A stretch of DNA of 64,000 bases from an uncultured Methanobrevibacter sp. Lineage in GTDB: Archaea > Methanobacteriota > Methanobacteria > Methanobacteriales > Methanobacteriaceae. The number at the start of each line of letters is the position of its first letter. Positions within the stretch are counted from its first letter, which is position 1. This document shows, piece by piece, positions 1 through 10,100 of this stretch. The position numbers and the translations under genes are program-made. Location: contig NZ_CACXXB010000017.1 in NCBI RefSeq assembly GCF_902771435.1, positions 1 to 64,000 on the forward strand. Direction: 5' to 3'. Under the pieces are notes generated by a model that ran no database searches, was not told where the DNA came from, and saw only the letters and a list, made by a program, of their open reading frames with translations.

Positions 1-2982
1 GATGTCTTATTCAACTTGACTGTTATTAATGACGGCGAATATGATTTCACCAGAAATGTAACTGTCGTTGATAATTTACCTGATGGAATAATTTACATCG
101 AAACAGTCGACATTATAGGTGCTGATGTAGTTCAAGATGCTGTTCTCAGCAATAATGGCAGAACTGTAACTTGGGTAATTACTAACATTACTGCAAATTC
201 AACTGCTGTTATCATAATTAGAACTAACACTACATCTGTTGGTCCTAAACTCAATCCTGAGACTATTATCTTTGACAATGGTTATAACAAGACTGTCAAC
301 TGTACTATAGATGTACTTCCTATTGTTGATGTGTCTGTTGTTAAAACATCTGATAAAGCTGTTTACTACGTTGATGATATTGTTGTCTGGACCATTAAAG
401 TATCCAATGCTTTCAATGGTACTGATGCAACCGATGTCAGAGTGCAGGATATATTACCAAGTGAATTTACTTTCATCGATTACGATGCAACTAAAGGTAC
501 TTATGAAGACGGCGTTTGGACTATCGGATTTATGGGCAACGGTACTGAAGAGACCTTAATTATCGTTTCACTTGCTAATAGTGCTGTAGTAAATGCTACC
601 AATGAAGCGAATGTATCCTGTAATGAAACTGAATGGAATTACGACAATAACTATGACAATGCTACTGTCACTGTTTTCATAAATCCTCCTCCATTCAAGT
701 ATGTCAATAATACTAAACCGTTCCATCATGAGAACGTAATCTATTACTTGACTGCTACTAATGTTGGACCTGTGACCTTTGAAAATGAGTTACTTGTCAT
801 TGATAGTTTGCCTGATGGTGTGGATTACATTAGAACTCTTAGAATCACTGGTGCTGATGTGTTAATGAATGCTACCCGTGATGGCAATAAAATATATTGG
901 GTAATTACCAATATTTCTGCAGGATCAACTGCTGTCATTGAAGTTTTAGCTCAAGCAAACGCTATTGGTGTTAAAGTCAATAATGAGACTCTTGTTTATC
1001 CTGATGGTTCCAATAAGACAGTTAACGCTACTATTGAAGTACAACCTATAGATGTTTCTGTTGTTAAAACATCCGATAAAGACAGTTACTTCATGGGCGA
1101 TATCGTTGTTTGGACTATTAAAGTATCCAATGCTTTCAATGGTTACACTGCAACTGATGTCAAAATGAATGATGTCTTGCCTGCCGGATTTACTTTAATT
1201 GACTCTACTGCAACTAAAGGTAGTTATGCTAATGGTGTTTGGACTATCGGTGAAATGCTCAAAGGCACTGAAGAGACTTTAACAATCTATTCACTTGCTA
1301 CAACCGAAGGTACATTTACCAATTATGCAAACGTAACCTGTAATGAAACTGAATGGAACTACACTAACAACTTCGATAATAAAACAGTGGATGTTAAAAA
1401 GAATCCTGACATTGAAAAAACAGTTAATAACACAAAACCATATCATTACGAGTTTGTGGAATATTACTTAACTATTACAAATACCGAAGAAATCGATTAC
1501 ACTAACAGTTTAGTTGTGATTGATAGCTTGCCTGATGGATTAGTATATGCGGATACTTTAAACGTTGAGGGTGCTACTTTAGTCAACACTGTTGTCTATG
1601 GCCAAATTATTACTTGGACCCTTAAAGACATTAAAGCTAAATCCAGCGCTGTCATTACTGTAAAAGTATTTGTAGATGGACTTGGAGATTTAACCAACAA
1701 CGGAACTCTTGTTCCTGCTTATGGTAATAACATAACTGTTAACTGTACAATAACTCCTATTCCTATTGCAGATTTAGAAGTAATAAAATTAAGTGATGGT
1801 AAAAAACCAAATACCCACGTTTACTCAAAAGGTAATACAGTAACATGGACAATAAAAGTCATCAACCATGGACCGGATGATGCTGTTAATGCCGTTGCTG
1901 CTGATTTCTTACCTTCCGGTTTAATTTATATTTCAGATGATTCCCAAGGAGCATTTGATCATAATACCGGTATTTGGAACATTGGTAACCTTGCAAAAGG
2001 AGAATCAGTAATCTTGAACATTGTAACCAATATTAGCATAACAAATGCTAGAATTACAAACAATGTTGATGTTACTTCCGAAACCTACGATCCGAACGAA
2101 ACAAATAATCATGACAATAACACTATTCGTGTCGCACCTGAAGCTGATTTAGAAATCGCTAAACTGGTTTCCCAAGCTACTTCTCGTGCTAATGACATAA
2201 TCACTTGGACTATCATTGTGAAAAACAATGGTCCTGATACTGCTGTAAATGCAGTCGTGTCAGATAAATTACCTTCTGGTGTAGTTTATGTTTCAGATGA
2301 TTCAAATGGTGCTTATAATCATAATACTGGCGTTTGGAAACTAGGAAACCTTGCTAAAGGCAAATCCAAAGTTCTTCATATTAAAACCAAAGTAATTGGT
2401 ACTAACAGAACAATCACTAATTTCGCAAATGTTACTTCAGATACTCCTGACCCAGATGAATCAAACAATAAAGATAACAATACAACTAAAGTCGGCCCAG
2501 TTGCAGATCTTATGATCATCAAAGATGTAAACAAAGATACTGTAAAAGTCGGTGACAAAGTTGAATTTACAATTGTTGTTAGAAACTTAGGTCCGGACAC
2601 TGCTGTAAACACTCGTGCATACGATGTTTTACCTGACGGATTGAAACTTATCAGTTTCAAAGTATCCAGAGGTACTTATGATCCTGTCACAGGAATATGG
2701 AATATTGGAGATATGGCTAAAGGTGATAGTGCTACATTAAGCATAGTTGCAAAAGCATTGGTTGTAGGTGAAATTGTCAACGAAGCTTACGTTGAAAGTG
2801 ATACTTACGACAACAACACTTCAAACAACTATGACAATGCTACCGTAACTGTTGTAAATGTTACAGAACCTCCAGAACCTCCTGTAAGTATTTTAAAATT
2901 ATATCCTACAGGTAATCCATTAGTAATGGTGCTTTTAGCATTATTAACAATAGTTGGAGTAAGCATAAGAAGAAGAAACTAA
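1..2982 (+). CDS. Adhesin-like surface protein with DUF11 repeats, 5' end outside window
   Basis: The frame is open from base 1, so the N-terminus and signal peptide lie upstream. About 990 residues are visible. They are tandem DUF11-type beta-sandwich repeats recognisable by WTIKV, VLPSGF and NNYDN-like motifs. Two repeat types alternate in the first half ('DVSVVKTSDK' units and 'VNNTKPFH' units). The last three units are of the 'ADLEV' type. The C-terminus has a sortase-like motif (YPTGNP), a hydrophobic helix of about 20 residues and a basic end (RRRN), which suggests wall or membrane anchoring after export. Asn/Thr-rich composition gives many N-glycosylation sequons. This is a typical Methanobrevibacter adhesin-like protein. 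The ligand cannot be told from sequence. Confidence 0.85.
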   Translation, partial: DVLFNLTVINDGEYDFTRNVTVVDNLPDGIIYIETVDIIGADVVQDAVLSNNGRTVTWVITNITANSTAVIIIRTNTTSVGPKLNPETIIFDNGYNKTVNCTIDVLPIVDVSVVKTSDKAVYYVDDIVVWTIKVSNAFNGTDATDVRVQDILPSEFTFIDYDATKGTYEDGVWTIGFMGNGTEETLIIVSLANSAVVNATNEANVSCNETEWNYDNNYDNATVTVFINPPPFKYVNNTKPFHHENVIYYLTATNVGPVTFENELLVIDSLPDGVDYIRTLRITGADVLMNATRDGNKIYWVITNISAGSTAVIEVLAQANAIGVKVNNETLVYPDGSNKTVNATIEVQPIDVSVVKTSDKDSYFMGDIVVWTIKVSNAFNGYTATDVKMNDVLPAGFTLIDSTATKGSYANGVWTIGEMLKGTEETLTIYSLATTEGTFTNYANVTCNETEWNYTNNFDNKTVDVKKNPDIEKTVNNTKPYHYEFVEYYLTITNTEEIDYTNSLVVIDSLPDGLVYADTLNVEGATLVNTVVYGQIITWTLKDIKAKSSAVITVKVFVDGLGDLTNNGTLVPAYGNNITVNCTITPIPIADLEVIKLSDGKKPNTHVYSKGNTVTWTIKVINHGPDDAVNAVAADFLPSGLIYISDDSQGAFDHNTGIWNIGNLAKGESVILNIVTNISITNARITNNVDVTSETYDPNETNNHDNNTIRVAPEADLEIAKLVSQATSRANDIITWTIIVKNNGPDTAVNAVVSDKLPSGVVYVSDDSNGAYNHNTGVWKLGNLAKGKSKVLHIKTKVIGTNRTITNFANVTSDTPDPDESNNKDNNTTKVGPVADLMIIKDVNKDTVKVGDKVEFTIVVRNLGPDTAVNTRAYDVLPDGLKLISFKVSRGTYDPVTGIWNIGDMAKGDSATLSIVAKALVVGEIVNEAYVESDTYDNNTSNNYDNATVTVVNVTEPPEPPVSILKLYPTGNPLVMVLLALLTIVGVSIRRRN

Positions 2983-2990
2983 ACACGTTA

Positions 2991-3028
2991 TATGGGAAAT
3001 TGATTTTTCCCATATTTTTTTATTTTTT
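2991..3028 (+). terminator. Hairpin/T-run terminator of the first adhesin gene
   Basis: A stem of tatgggaaa and tttcccata with a short loop is followed by a long T-rich stretch, starting 9 bases after the stop codon. The same arrangement, including the aaacacgtta lead-in, follows the second adhesin gene. Confidence 0.75.
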
Positions 3029-3205
3029 ATTTATAAAATTCATCATAATTTTATAAAATATGTATGAAATCACTTTTTTTAAAAAATTTCTAGAATTTTC
3101 ATTGCAATTTTTTTAAGTTTTCAAGATTATTCACTTAAATTTTACATAGATTCATATTTTACATTTAATTTTTATAATCATGAAAAGAAAATTAAAATAA
3201 TAAAC

Positions 3206-3214
3206 TATATATTT
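3206..3214 (+). promoter_or_regulatory. Possible TATA box for the structured RNA region
   Basis: A TATATATT-like box preceded by an A-rich BRE-like stretch would place a start site near 3235. That is about 100 bases before the folded segment. It is weak evidence on its own because the whole gap is AT-rich. Confidence 0.3.
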
Positions 3215-3284
3215 AAAAAATTAGTAAAATATTAATTGCATATGTATTCCGATTATAGAAAATATAATTGAGGTTGCATGTGTT

Positions 3285-3350
3285 ATGGAAAATTTGTTAT
3301 TAAATAGTATTTTAATGAAAATTGGTGAAAAATCATTTCTAACATGTTAG
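3285..3350 (+). CDS. Possible 21-residue leader ORF
   Basis: An ATG-initiated 21-codon frame (starting MENLLLNSIL) has a GAGG motif about 12 bases upstream. Its stop codon lies inside a perfect 12-base palindrome (CTAACATGTTAG, 3339-3350). It sits between a TATA-like box and the folded RNA candidate, so it could be a leader peptide. It could also be chance. No family is recognised. Confidence 0.2.
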   Translation: MENLLLNSILMKIGEKSFLTC

Positions 3351-3433
3351 GAATGTAAGGCTTTTAACCAACAGTCTTAATCGGGATTCAGTCTTGATTC
3401 AGTTCTAGGATGTTCAACCTAGCGAAAAACAGG

Positions 3434-3593
3434 TAATCTATTAAAAATTCGGCTGTTAAAGTTTGGCCATTTTAACGGTTGATTTTCTAGATTATTAAAA
3501 TAATCCAATAACTATGCATTGATCTTATCACATCAGTTATTCTAAATCAACTTTGGTTTTTAATGGCTGATTAATAGTTATTAGATTATTTTA
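3434..3593 (+). ncRNA. Candidate structured RNA upstream of the large adhesin
   Basis: Two large adjacent stems fold from this segment. Hairpin 1 pairs 3434-3440 with 3488-3494 (7 bp) and 3450-3460 with 3471-3481 (11 bp, three of them G-U pairs). Element 2 pairs 3496-3514 with 3575-3593 (19 positions, one mismatch) and encloses 3532-3541 paired with 3562-3571 (10 bp, two G-U). G-U pairs point to selection on RNA rather than a DNA palindrome. A T-rich stretch follows directly, as in a terminator, and the adhesin has its own TATA-like box downstream (near 3663). An unexplained 810-bp gap is rare in this dense genome. It is no SRP, RNase P or tRNA that I recognise. A small degenerate mobile element is the main alternative. 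Confidence 0.45.
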
Positions 3594-3792
3594 TTTTAAC
3601 TTTTTTTATAAGATTTTTTTTAACTTTTGTATAAATTATATTCCATAATATTTTTATTGTATTAATTATATAGTAATATGTGAGGCATTTTTTTGTCTCT
3701 TCATTAATTTTTCATAACTATTTGATATTTTAAGTTTTTCGTTAAAAAAAGTTAAACCAATTTAAAATTTGTTTAAAATGTGAGGTAAATTT

Positions 3793-6700
3793 ATGCGAGA
3801 TAAGCGATGTTTATTTTTCATTTTAATACTATTTTTAATAATTTTTTCAACTTCATTTGTAAGCGCAAGTGAAGATTTAGCACATGGCGATACGAACGGA
3901 AAAATAATGCTGTCAAATGACAGTGTTGCAATTGATAATGATAAATTAAGCAATGTTAATTTGGATTCAATTGATGAGGCAGCGGATTCTACATTGGGCC
4001 TTGTAGATGATGCGAAAAACACGAATGAAATTGAAAATGAAAGTCGTTTAACTTTTAATGATAAAACTCCGATATTGGGAGTAAGTAATGACGAACCTGT
4101 GCTCGGTGCTGCTGTTAATTTAAGGGGCGGTACTGCACAAGATGTAATGGATGAAATTTGGAGAAATAGAGGAACTGGAAATATTATTTATCTTAATGGT
4201 GGAACTTACACCGGTTCAGGAACACTTACAGCTAATAGAAATAGCCATCCGGTAATTAGCGATGTTACAGTCATCGGCGGATCTGAAGATAATCCAGAAC
4301 AAATGGCTGTTTTCACTGATGGCGGTCCTGTTTTAACATTTAGGGGAACTCCTCAAAATTGGGGTACTCGATTTTATGGTGACTCCGGTTATGAAGTAAG
4401 AAATGTTGTCTTCAAGCACATTAAAGCAGAGCAAAAATTTATACAGTTCTGTAGTGGATCTGTAATAGATTGTGTAATTGATGATTGTGAATCAGCTTAT
4501 CAGTTTCTTACATTAGTGGGTTGTTCTGAAACAGGTGATCAAATCCACGTTTATGGTTGTAATTTTACAAACTGTCGCCAAACTTATCCTGGTGATGATG
4601 GTGTTAAGGATGGTACAGGTCAACTTGGAGCAGTATTCGGTATAGATATGCGTAACTGTAATTTTATCAATACTTCTTCTGCTCAACACGGTGGAGCTTT
4701 ATGTATTGCTGATGAATCAGAATGGGGCTCACTTCGTGTTGCTTCTACACTTGTAGACACAAACTTTATCAATGTTACCTCCCGTTGGTTTGCAGTATAC
4801 ATACACGGTAATTTCAGTACTTCAGTAGATTACCTCAAAACTCCTGAAATACTTGATAATTGTAAATTTATAAATTGTACTGGTACTGGAGAATACTCCG
4901 GTGGTTTAGGAATAAGTCACGTTAATGTAATTGTTAGAAATTCTCAATTCGAAAACTGTAGTGGTGGACAAGGTTCTGCTATTATGATTGGTGGATTAAG
5001 TGGTGACCATGACGGATTCAGTGGTAGAAACACTAAGGCTAATAATGTACTTATAGAAAATTGTAATTTTACAAACAATGTAGCTACCCTTAATAAAACT
5101 TCATCATACTGTAACGGTATTTATCAACTAGCTTGGGGTGAACAAAGAAGACCTGGAGTACAATACTATGACAGAACCCCGCCAAGTGAGGTTCTCACTC
5201 CAAATTCTAACGGGAACTGGTATATCAAGCATGAACGTATAACATTTGACCCAACAGGTAATGCCGGTGCGATTTTTGTTTATGGTAATGATACAACTAT
5301 CCGTGGCTGTATTTTTGATGGTAATACTGCAGAAAGTGGTAAGGGTGCTGCTGTTTATATAGAAGGTGAAAGAACTACTATCCAAGATTCTAAATTCTAC
5401 AATCATACAAGTACAAACGGTACTGTTTATATTAAAGGTAATGATGCTAAAATTATAGAGTCTACTTTTGAAGATAACCGGGCTGAAAATGGTGCTGGTG
5501 TTTTCATAGAGGGTAATACTGCTCAAATCACTCAGTCTACTTTTGAAGATAACCGGGCTGAAAATGGTGCTGGTGTTTTCATTAAAGGTAATGGTGCTCA
5601 TATTGAACAGTCTACTTTTGATCATAACAATGTAAACAATCAGGGTGGAGCTGTATATATTGATGGTTCCAATTCTTATATCAGTAAAAATGATTTCACT
5701 TATAACGAAGCTGTTCCTCAAGACAACAGCTCTTCAGGAACTACCGGTTTAGGTGGAGCTATTTATGTAAATGGTGATCATACCCAATCTGGAGAAAATA
5801 CATTCACCCACAACAAAGCCCGTAACGGTTCTGCAATTTATACATCTGGTAACGACTTCAAACTTTATTATGATACATTTAATGAAAATCAGGCTTGGAG
5901 TTACCTTTTGATTATCACTCCTGAACCTGAAGAAAGTTATTATAATCAAAGCGATGTTAACATAACTGTTTGCCATGTTGGTGGAGACAATATCATTAAT
6001 GCAATTCACAATACTGCATCAAATGATCAAATAACCTTCCATCAGGTAACTTACAAAAACAGTCATGGCGATGTCGTTACTACAGACTGGGGAGTTAATC
6101 CTGTTAATGGAGCTGAAGCAAGTAATGATGGTCAGTTATTATATCAAGATGATCGCGAAAACGTGCAACTAATTAACATTACTAAAATTGTACGTGATGA
6201 AGATGGTGAAGTCATTTTACAACAGCATACAGATTATACCAATATTACAGGTGAAATCAGGTATACAATTAGAAAACCTATTAAACCAGGTAATTATACT
6301 GTGTATGCTGAACACCCTGAAGACTGGAACTATAAATTCATTGCAAGCACTGCTAAATTTGAAGTTTTAGGTCTTGTGGATTTAAGTACTAACAAAACAT
6401 CTGATAAAAATGAGTATAATGTCAGTGATATAGTAGTTTGGACAATTAAAGTTCACAATGCTGCTAACGCTTCTAATGCTACAAATGTAACTTTAAAAGA
6501 TGTTTTACCATCCGGATTCTCTTTCATCAATGCTACAGCAACCAAAGGTAATTATAGTGATGCAACTAAAATCTGGACAATCGGAAACATGACCAATGGA
6601 ACTACTGAAACATTGACAATCAATTCCCGCGCCATTAATAATGGTACTTACACTAACGAAGTAAATGTTACTTGTAATGAAAAAGACTGGAATTTAACCA

Positions 6701-7137
6701 ATAACCCATCTAATAGGACAGTTATTGTTCATCCAATTTGTGATTTAGTGATTAACAAGACTGTTAATGCTAGTGTTATTAATTTGAATGAGACTGTTTC
6801 TTGGACTATTAATGTTACTAATAATGGTCCTAGTGTTGCTAAGAATGTTGTTGTGACTGCTCCTGCTGGTGTGACTGTTTCTGGTAATGAGTTTACTTGG
6901 AGTATTGGTGATATGGATCCTTATACTTCTAAAGTGCTTACTATTGTTACTAAGGCGGTTAAAGAGGGTAATTTAACCAACATTGTTGTTGTTACTACTG
7001 ACACTAATGAGACTAACAGTTCTAATAATAAGGCTAATAATACTACTCAGGTTGATCCTATTTGTGATTTGAATCAGTGGAATGGACTATTACTGTTGTT
7101 AATAATGGTCCTAGTGTTGCCGAGAATGTTGTTGTGA
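3793..7137 (+). CDS. Beta-helix/DUF11 adhesin-like protein, N-terminal part of a frameshifted gene
   Basis: A GAGGT ribosome site precedes the ATG. Residues 1-25 are a signal peptide (basic start, hydrophobic core, cleavage near VSA/SED). Roughly residues 95-740 form a right-handed parallel beta-helix with many N-x-F-x-x-N turns. Two coils are identical over 47 bases (5461 and 5536). An Ig-like stretch and DUF11 repeats follow from about residue 855. Reading runs normally to ICDL at about 7070, then shifts frame and ends in an unrelated hydrophobic tail (about 17 residues rich in L, I, V, M). The in-phase continuation is the frame that begins at about 7068 and runs to 10451. Together they would make one surface protein of about 2,200 residues. 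It is a secreted adhesin-like protein, either truly truncated or split by a sequence error. Confidence 0.8.
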   Translation: MRDKRCLFFILILFLIIFSTSFVSASEDLAHGDTNGKIMLSNDSVAIDNDKLSNVNLDSIDEAADSTLGLVDDAKNTNEIENESRLTFNDKTPILGVSNDEPVLGAAVNLRGGTAQDVMDEIWRNRGTGNIIYLNGGTYTGSGTLTANRNSHPVISDVTVIGGSEDNPEQMAVFTDGGPVLTFRGTPQNWGTRFYGDSGYEVRNVVFKHIKAEQKFIQFCSGSVIDCVIDDCESAYQFLTLVGCSETGDQIHVYGCNFTNCRQTYPGDDGVKDGTGQLGAVFGIDMRNCNFINTSSAQHGGALCIADESEWGSLRVASTLVDTNFINVTSRWFAVYIHGNFSTSVDYLKTPEILDNCKFINCTGTGEYSGGLGISHVNVIVRNSQFENCSGGQGSAIMIGGLSGDHDGFSGRNTKANNVLIENCNFTNNVATLNKTSSYCNGIYQLAWGEQRRPGVQYYDRTPPSEVLTPNSNGNWYIKHERITFDPTGNAGAIFVYGNDTTIRGCIFDGNTAESGKGAAVYIEGERTTIQDSKFYNHTSTNGTVYIKGNDAKIIESTFEDNRAENGAGVFIEGNTAQITQSTFEDNRAENGAGVFIKGNGAHIEQSTFDHNNVNNQGGAVYIDGSNSYISKNDFTYNEAVPQDNSSSGTTGLGGAIYVNGDHTQSGENTFTHNKARNGSAIYTSGNDFKLYYDTFNENQAWSYLLIITPEPEESYYNQSDVNITVCHVGGDNIINAIHNTASNDQITFHQVTYKNSHGDVVTTDWGVNPVNGAEASNDGQLLYQDDRENVQLINITKIVRDEDGEVILQQHTDYTNITGEIRYTIRKPIKPGNYTVYAEHPEDWNYKFIASTAKFEVLGLVDLSTNKTSDKNEYNVSDIVVWTIKVHNAANASNATNVTLKDVLPSGFSFINATATKGNYSDATKIWTIGNMTNGTTETLTINSRAINNGTYTNEVNVTCNEKDWNLTNNPSNRTVIVHPICDLVINKTVNASVINLNETVSWTINVTNNGPSVAKNVVVTAPAGVTVSGNEFTWSIGDMDPYTSKVLTIVTKAVKEGNLTNIVVVTTDTNETNSSNNKANNTTQVDPICDLNQWNGLLLLLIMVLVLPRMLL
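5461..5582 (+). repeat. Near-perfect 75-bp tandem repeat in the beta-helix
   Basis: The first 47 bases of the unit are identical at 5461 and 5536. The 75-bp period equals 25 residues, one turn of a parallel beta-helix. This implies a recent duplication of one coil. Confidence 0.7.
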
Positions 7138-10100
7138 CTGATACTTTACCTGCTGGTGCTATTGTCATTGGCTCTTATGCTAAAGATGTGGTTAATGGTG
7201 TTTTAATTTTAAAAATTGGCAATTTAGATGCTTATTCTTCTATTGTTATTAAAATTGTCACCCGTTTAACTACTGAAGGCAATAACACTAACATTGTTGT
7301 TGTAAATACAACTACTAATGAATCAGATTATTCTAACAACAATGCTAACAATACCACTTTCGTTGTTTCAGTTGCTGATTTAGAAATCAATAAGACTGTT
7401 TCTAATGCTTCTGTTCATAAAGGTGATACTGTAACTTGGACTATTACTGTTAAAAATAATGGTCCTAATACTGCTGTTAATGTGACTGTTACTGATGTTT
7501 TACCTAAAGAGTTAATTAACCCTGAAGTGATTAATCTTGGTCACGCTGGTAAGTTTGAGGGTAATGTTTGGTCTATTGATGAGATTGCTAGTGGTGATTA
7601 TAAGGTTTTAGTTATCAGAACTACTGTTAATGCTACTAACACTACAATTGTTAATGTTGTTAATGTGACTTCTGATACTTATGATCCTAATGAAACCAAT
7701 AACAACGCTTCTAATGAGACTGTTGTTCCTCCTGAGGCTGATTTAGAGGTTATTAAATTAACATTAAATCGCACTGCTCATATAGGCGATGTTGTGTCTT
7801 GGGTGATTTTTGTTTATAATCATGGTCCTGATGCAGCTGTGAATGTCACTGTTAGGGATGTTGTTCCTAGTGAGTTAGTTAATGTTACTGTTGTACACAT
7901 TACTAATGGCACATTTGAGAACAATGTTTGGTCTATTGATAGACTTGAAAGCGAAAACTTTAGTATTTTAATTATTAATACTACTGTTGATGCAACTAAC
8001 ACTAATGTTACTAATGTTGTTAATGTGACTTCTGATACTTATGATCCTAATGAGACTAATAATGTGGATAATGATACTGTTGAGATTCCTCCTGAAGCCG
8101 ATTTAGAGGTCTTTAAATTAACATTTAATCGTACTGCTCATAAAGGCGATGTTGTGTCTTGGATGATTTTTGTTTATAATAATGGTCCTGATGCAGCTGT
8201 TAATATCACTGTTAGGGATGTTGTTCCTTCTGAGTTAGTTGATGTTACTCTTGTAATCATTAGTAGGGGTACATTTGAGAACAATGTTTGGTCTATTGAT
8301 AGGCTTGAAAGCGGAACCAGTTTACTTTTAGTTCTTAATACTACTGTTGATGCTACTAATGTCAATATTACTAATGTTGTTAATGTGACTTCTGATACTT
8401 ATGACCCTAATATGACTAATAATGAGGCTAATGACACTGTTGAGATTCCACCTGAAGCAGACTTAGCAGTCACTATTACTAACAACTTTGAGGAGTCCGG
8501 TGAGACTTGTCATAATGGTGATACCATTGTTTGGACTATTACTGTTACTAATAATGGTCCTGATACTGCGGTTAATTCCATTCTTAAAGATGTTTTACCT
8601 GATGGTGTTGTTTATGTAAGTCATGACAATGCTAATGGTACTTATGATGAGGTTAATGCTGTTTGGACTATTGGTGATCTGCCTGTTGGCGAAACAGTTA
8701 CTTTGACTATTACTACTGTTGCAAACACAACTAACGCTACTGTATATAGAAATGTTTCTGTTTCATCTGATACTTATGATCCTGATTTAAGTAACAATTA
8801 TGACAACAGTTCTGTTGATGTTCCACCTGAAGCAGATTTAGCAGTTGTTATTACTAACAACTTTGAGGAGTCCGGTGAGACTTGTCATGATGGTGATACC
8901 ATTGTTTGGACTATTACTGTTACTAATAATGGTCCTGATACAGCGGTTAATTCCATTCTTAAGGATGTCTTGCCTGATGGTGTTGTTTATGTAAGTCATG
9001 ATAATGCTAATGGTACTTATGATGAGGTTAATGCTGTTTGGAGTATTGGTGATTTGCCTGTTGGCGAAACAGTTACTTTGACTATTACTACTTTAGCAAA
9101 TACTACTAATGCTACAGTTTATAGAAATGTTTCTGTTTCATCTGATACTTATGATCCTGATTTAAGTAACAATTATGACAACAGTTCTCTGGACATTCCT
9201 CCTGAAGCTGACTTAGAAGTGACTATTACTAACAATTTCGAACAAGAAGGCACACCTGCCCATAATGGTGATGAAGTTATCTGGACAATTACCGTAACCA
9301 ATCACGGACCTGATGACGCAATCAACACAATATTGAAAGATGTATTACCTGATGGATTAGTCTACGTTTCAGACGATTCTGAAGGTTCTTATGATAATGA
9401 AACTGCTGTTTGGACTATTGGAGACTTACCTGTCGGTGAAACCGTAACTTTAACTATTAGAACTTTAGCAAACGCTACAAATGTTACTGTATATAGAAAT
9501 GTTTCTGTTTCATCTGATACCTATGATCCTGATTTAAGTAACAATTATGATAATAGCTCTGTTGAGATTGTTGCCCAAGCTGATTTAGAAGTAATCAAAT
9601 CCGTTTCTGATAAAGCGGCTGAAATAGGCGACATAATCACTTGGACCATCATTGTTAAAAACAATGGTGTGGATACAGCTGTAAATGCAGTTGTAACCGA
9701 TAAATTACCTTCTGGTGTAGTTTATGTTTCAGATGATTCTCAAGGAGCTTATGATAGTGTTACTGGAGTTTGGACTATTGGTGACCTTGCCAGCGGAGAA
9801 TCAGTAAATCTAACAATTTATACTGAAGTGGTTGTAACAAATAAGACCATAGTTAACCCGGCAAGTGTAACCTCAGATACATATGATCCTAATGAAGAAA
9901 ACAATTATTGCAATGATTCAACTACTGTTCCTCCTAAAGCTGATTTGGAGGTAACTACCGTACCGGATGTTAATATTGTAACAGTAGGTGATGAGGTTAT
10001 TTGGACAATTACTGTAGTAAATCATGGACCAGATTCTGCAGTCAATTCTCGTGCAAGAATTGTTATACCTGATTCATTAAGAGTTTTAGGCTTTAAACCT

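Noticed and set aside
311-559. Leu-rich frame inside the first adhesin
   Set aside because: It is a shifted reading of DUF11 DNA with no start signal; noted only for its hydrophobic character.
3339-3600. CRISPR array, tRNA, RNase P or SRP RNA in the adhesin gap
   Set aside because: No regularly spaced repeats and none of the conserved cores of those RNAs are present.
5128-6009. Long open frames on the minus strand opposite the beta-helix
   Set aside because: They mirror the Asn/Thr-rich repeats, have no ribosome site or family match, and lie inside a well-supported gene.
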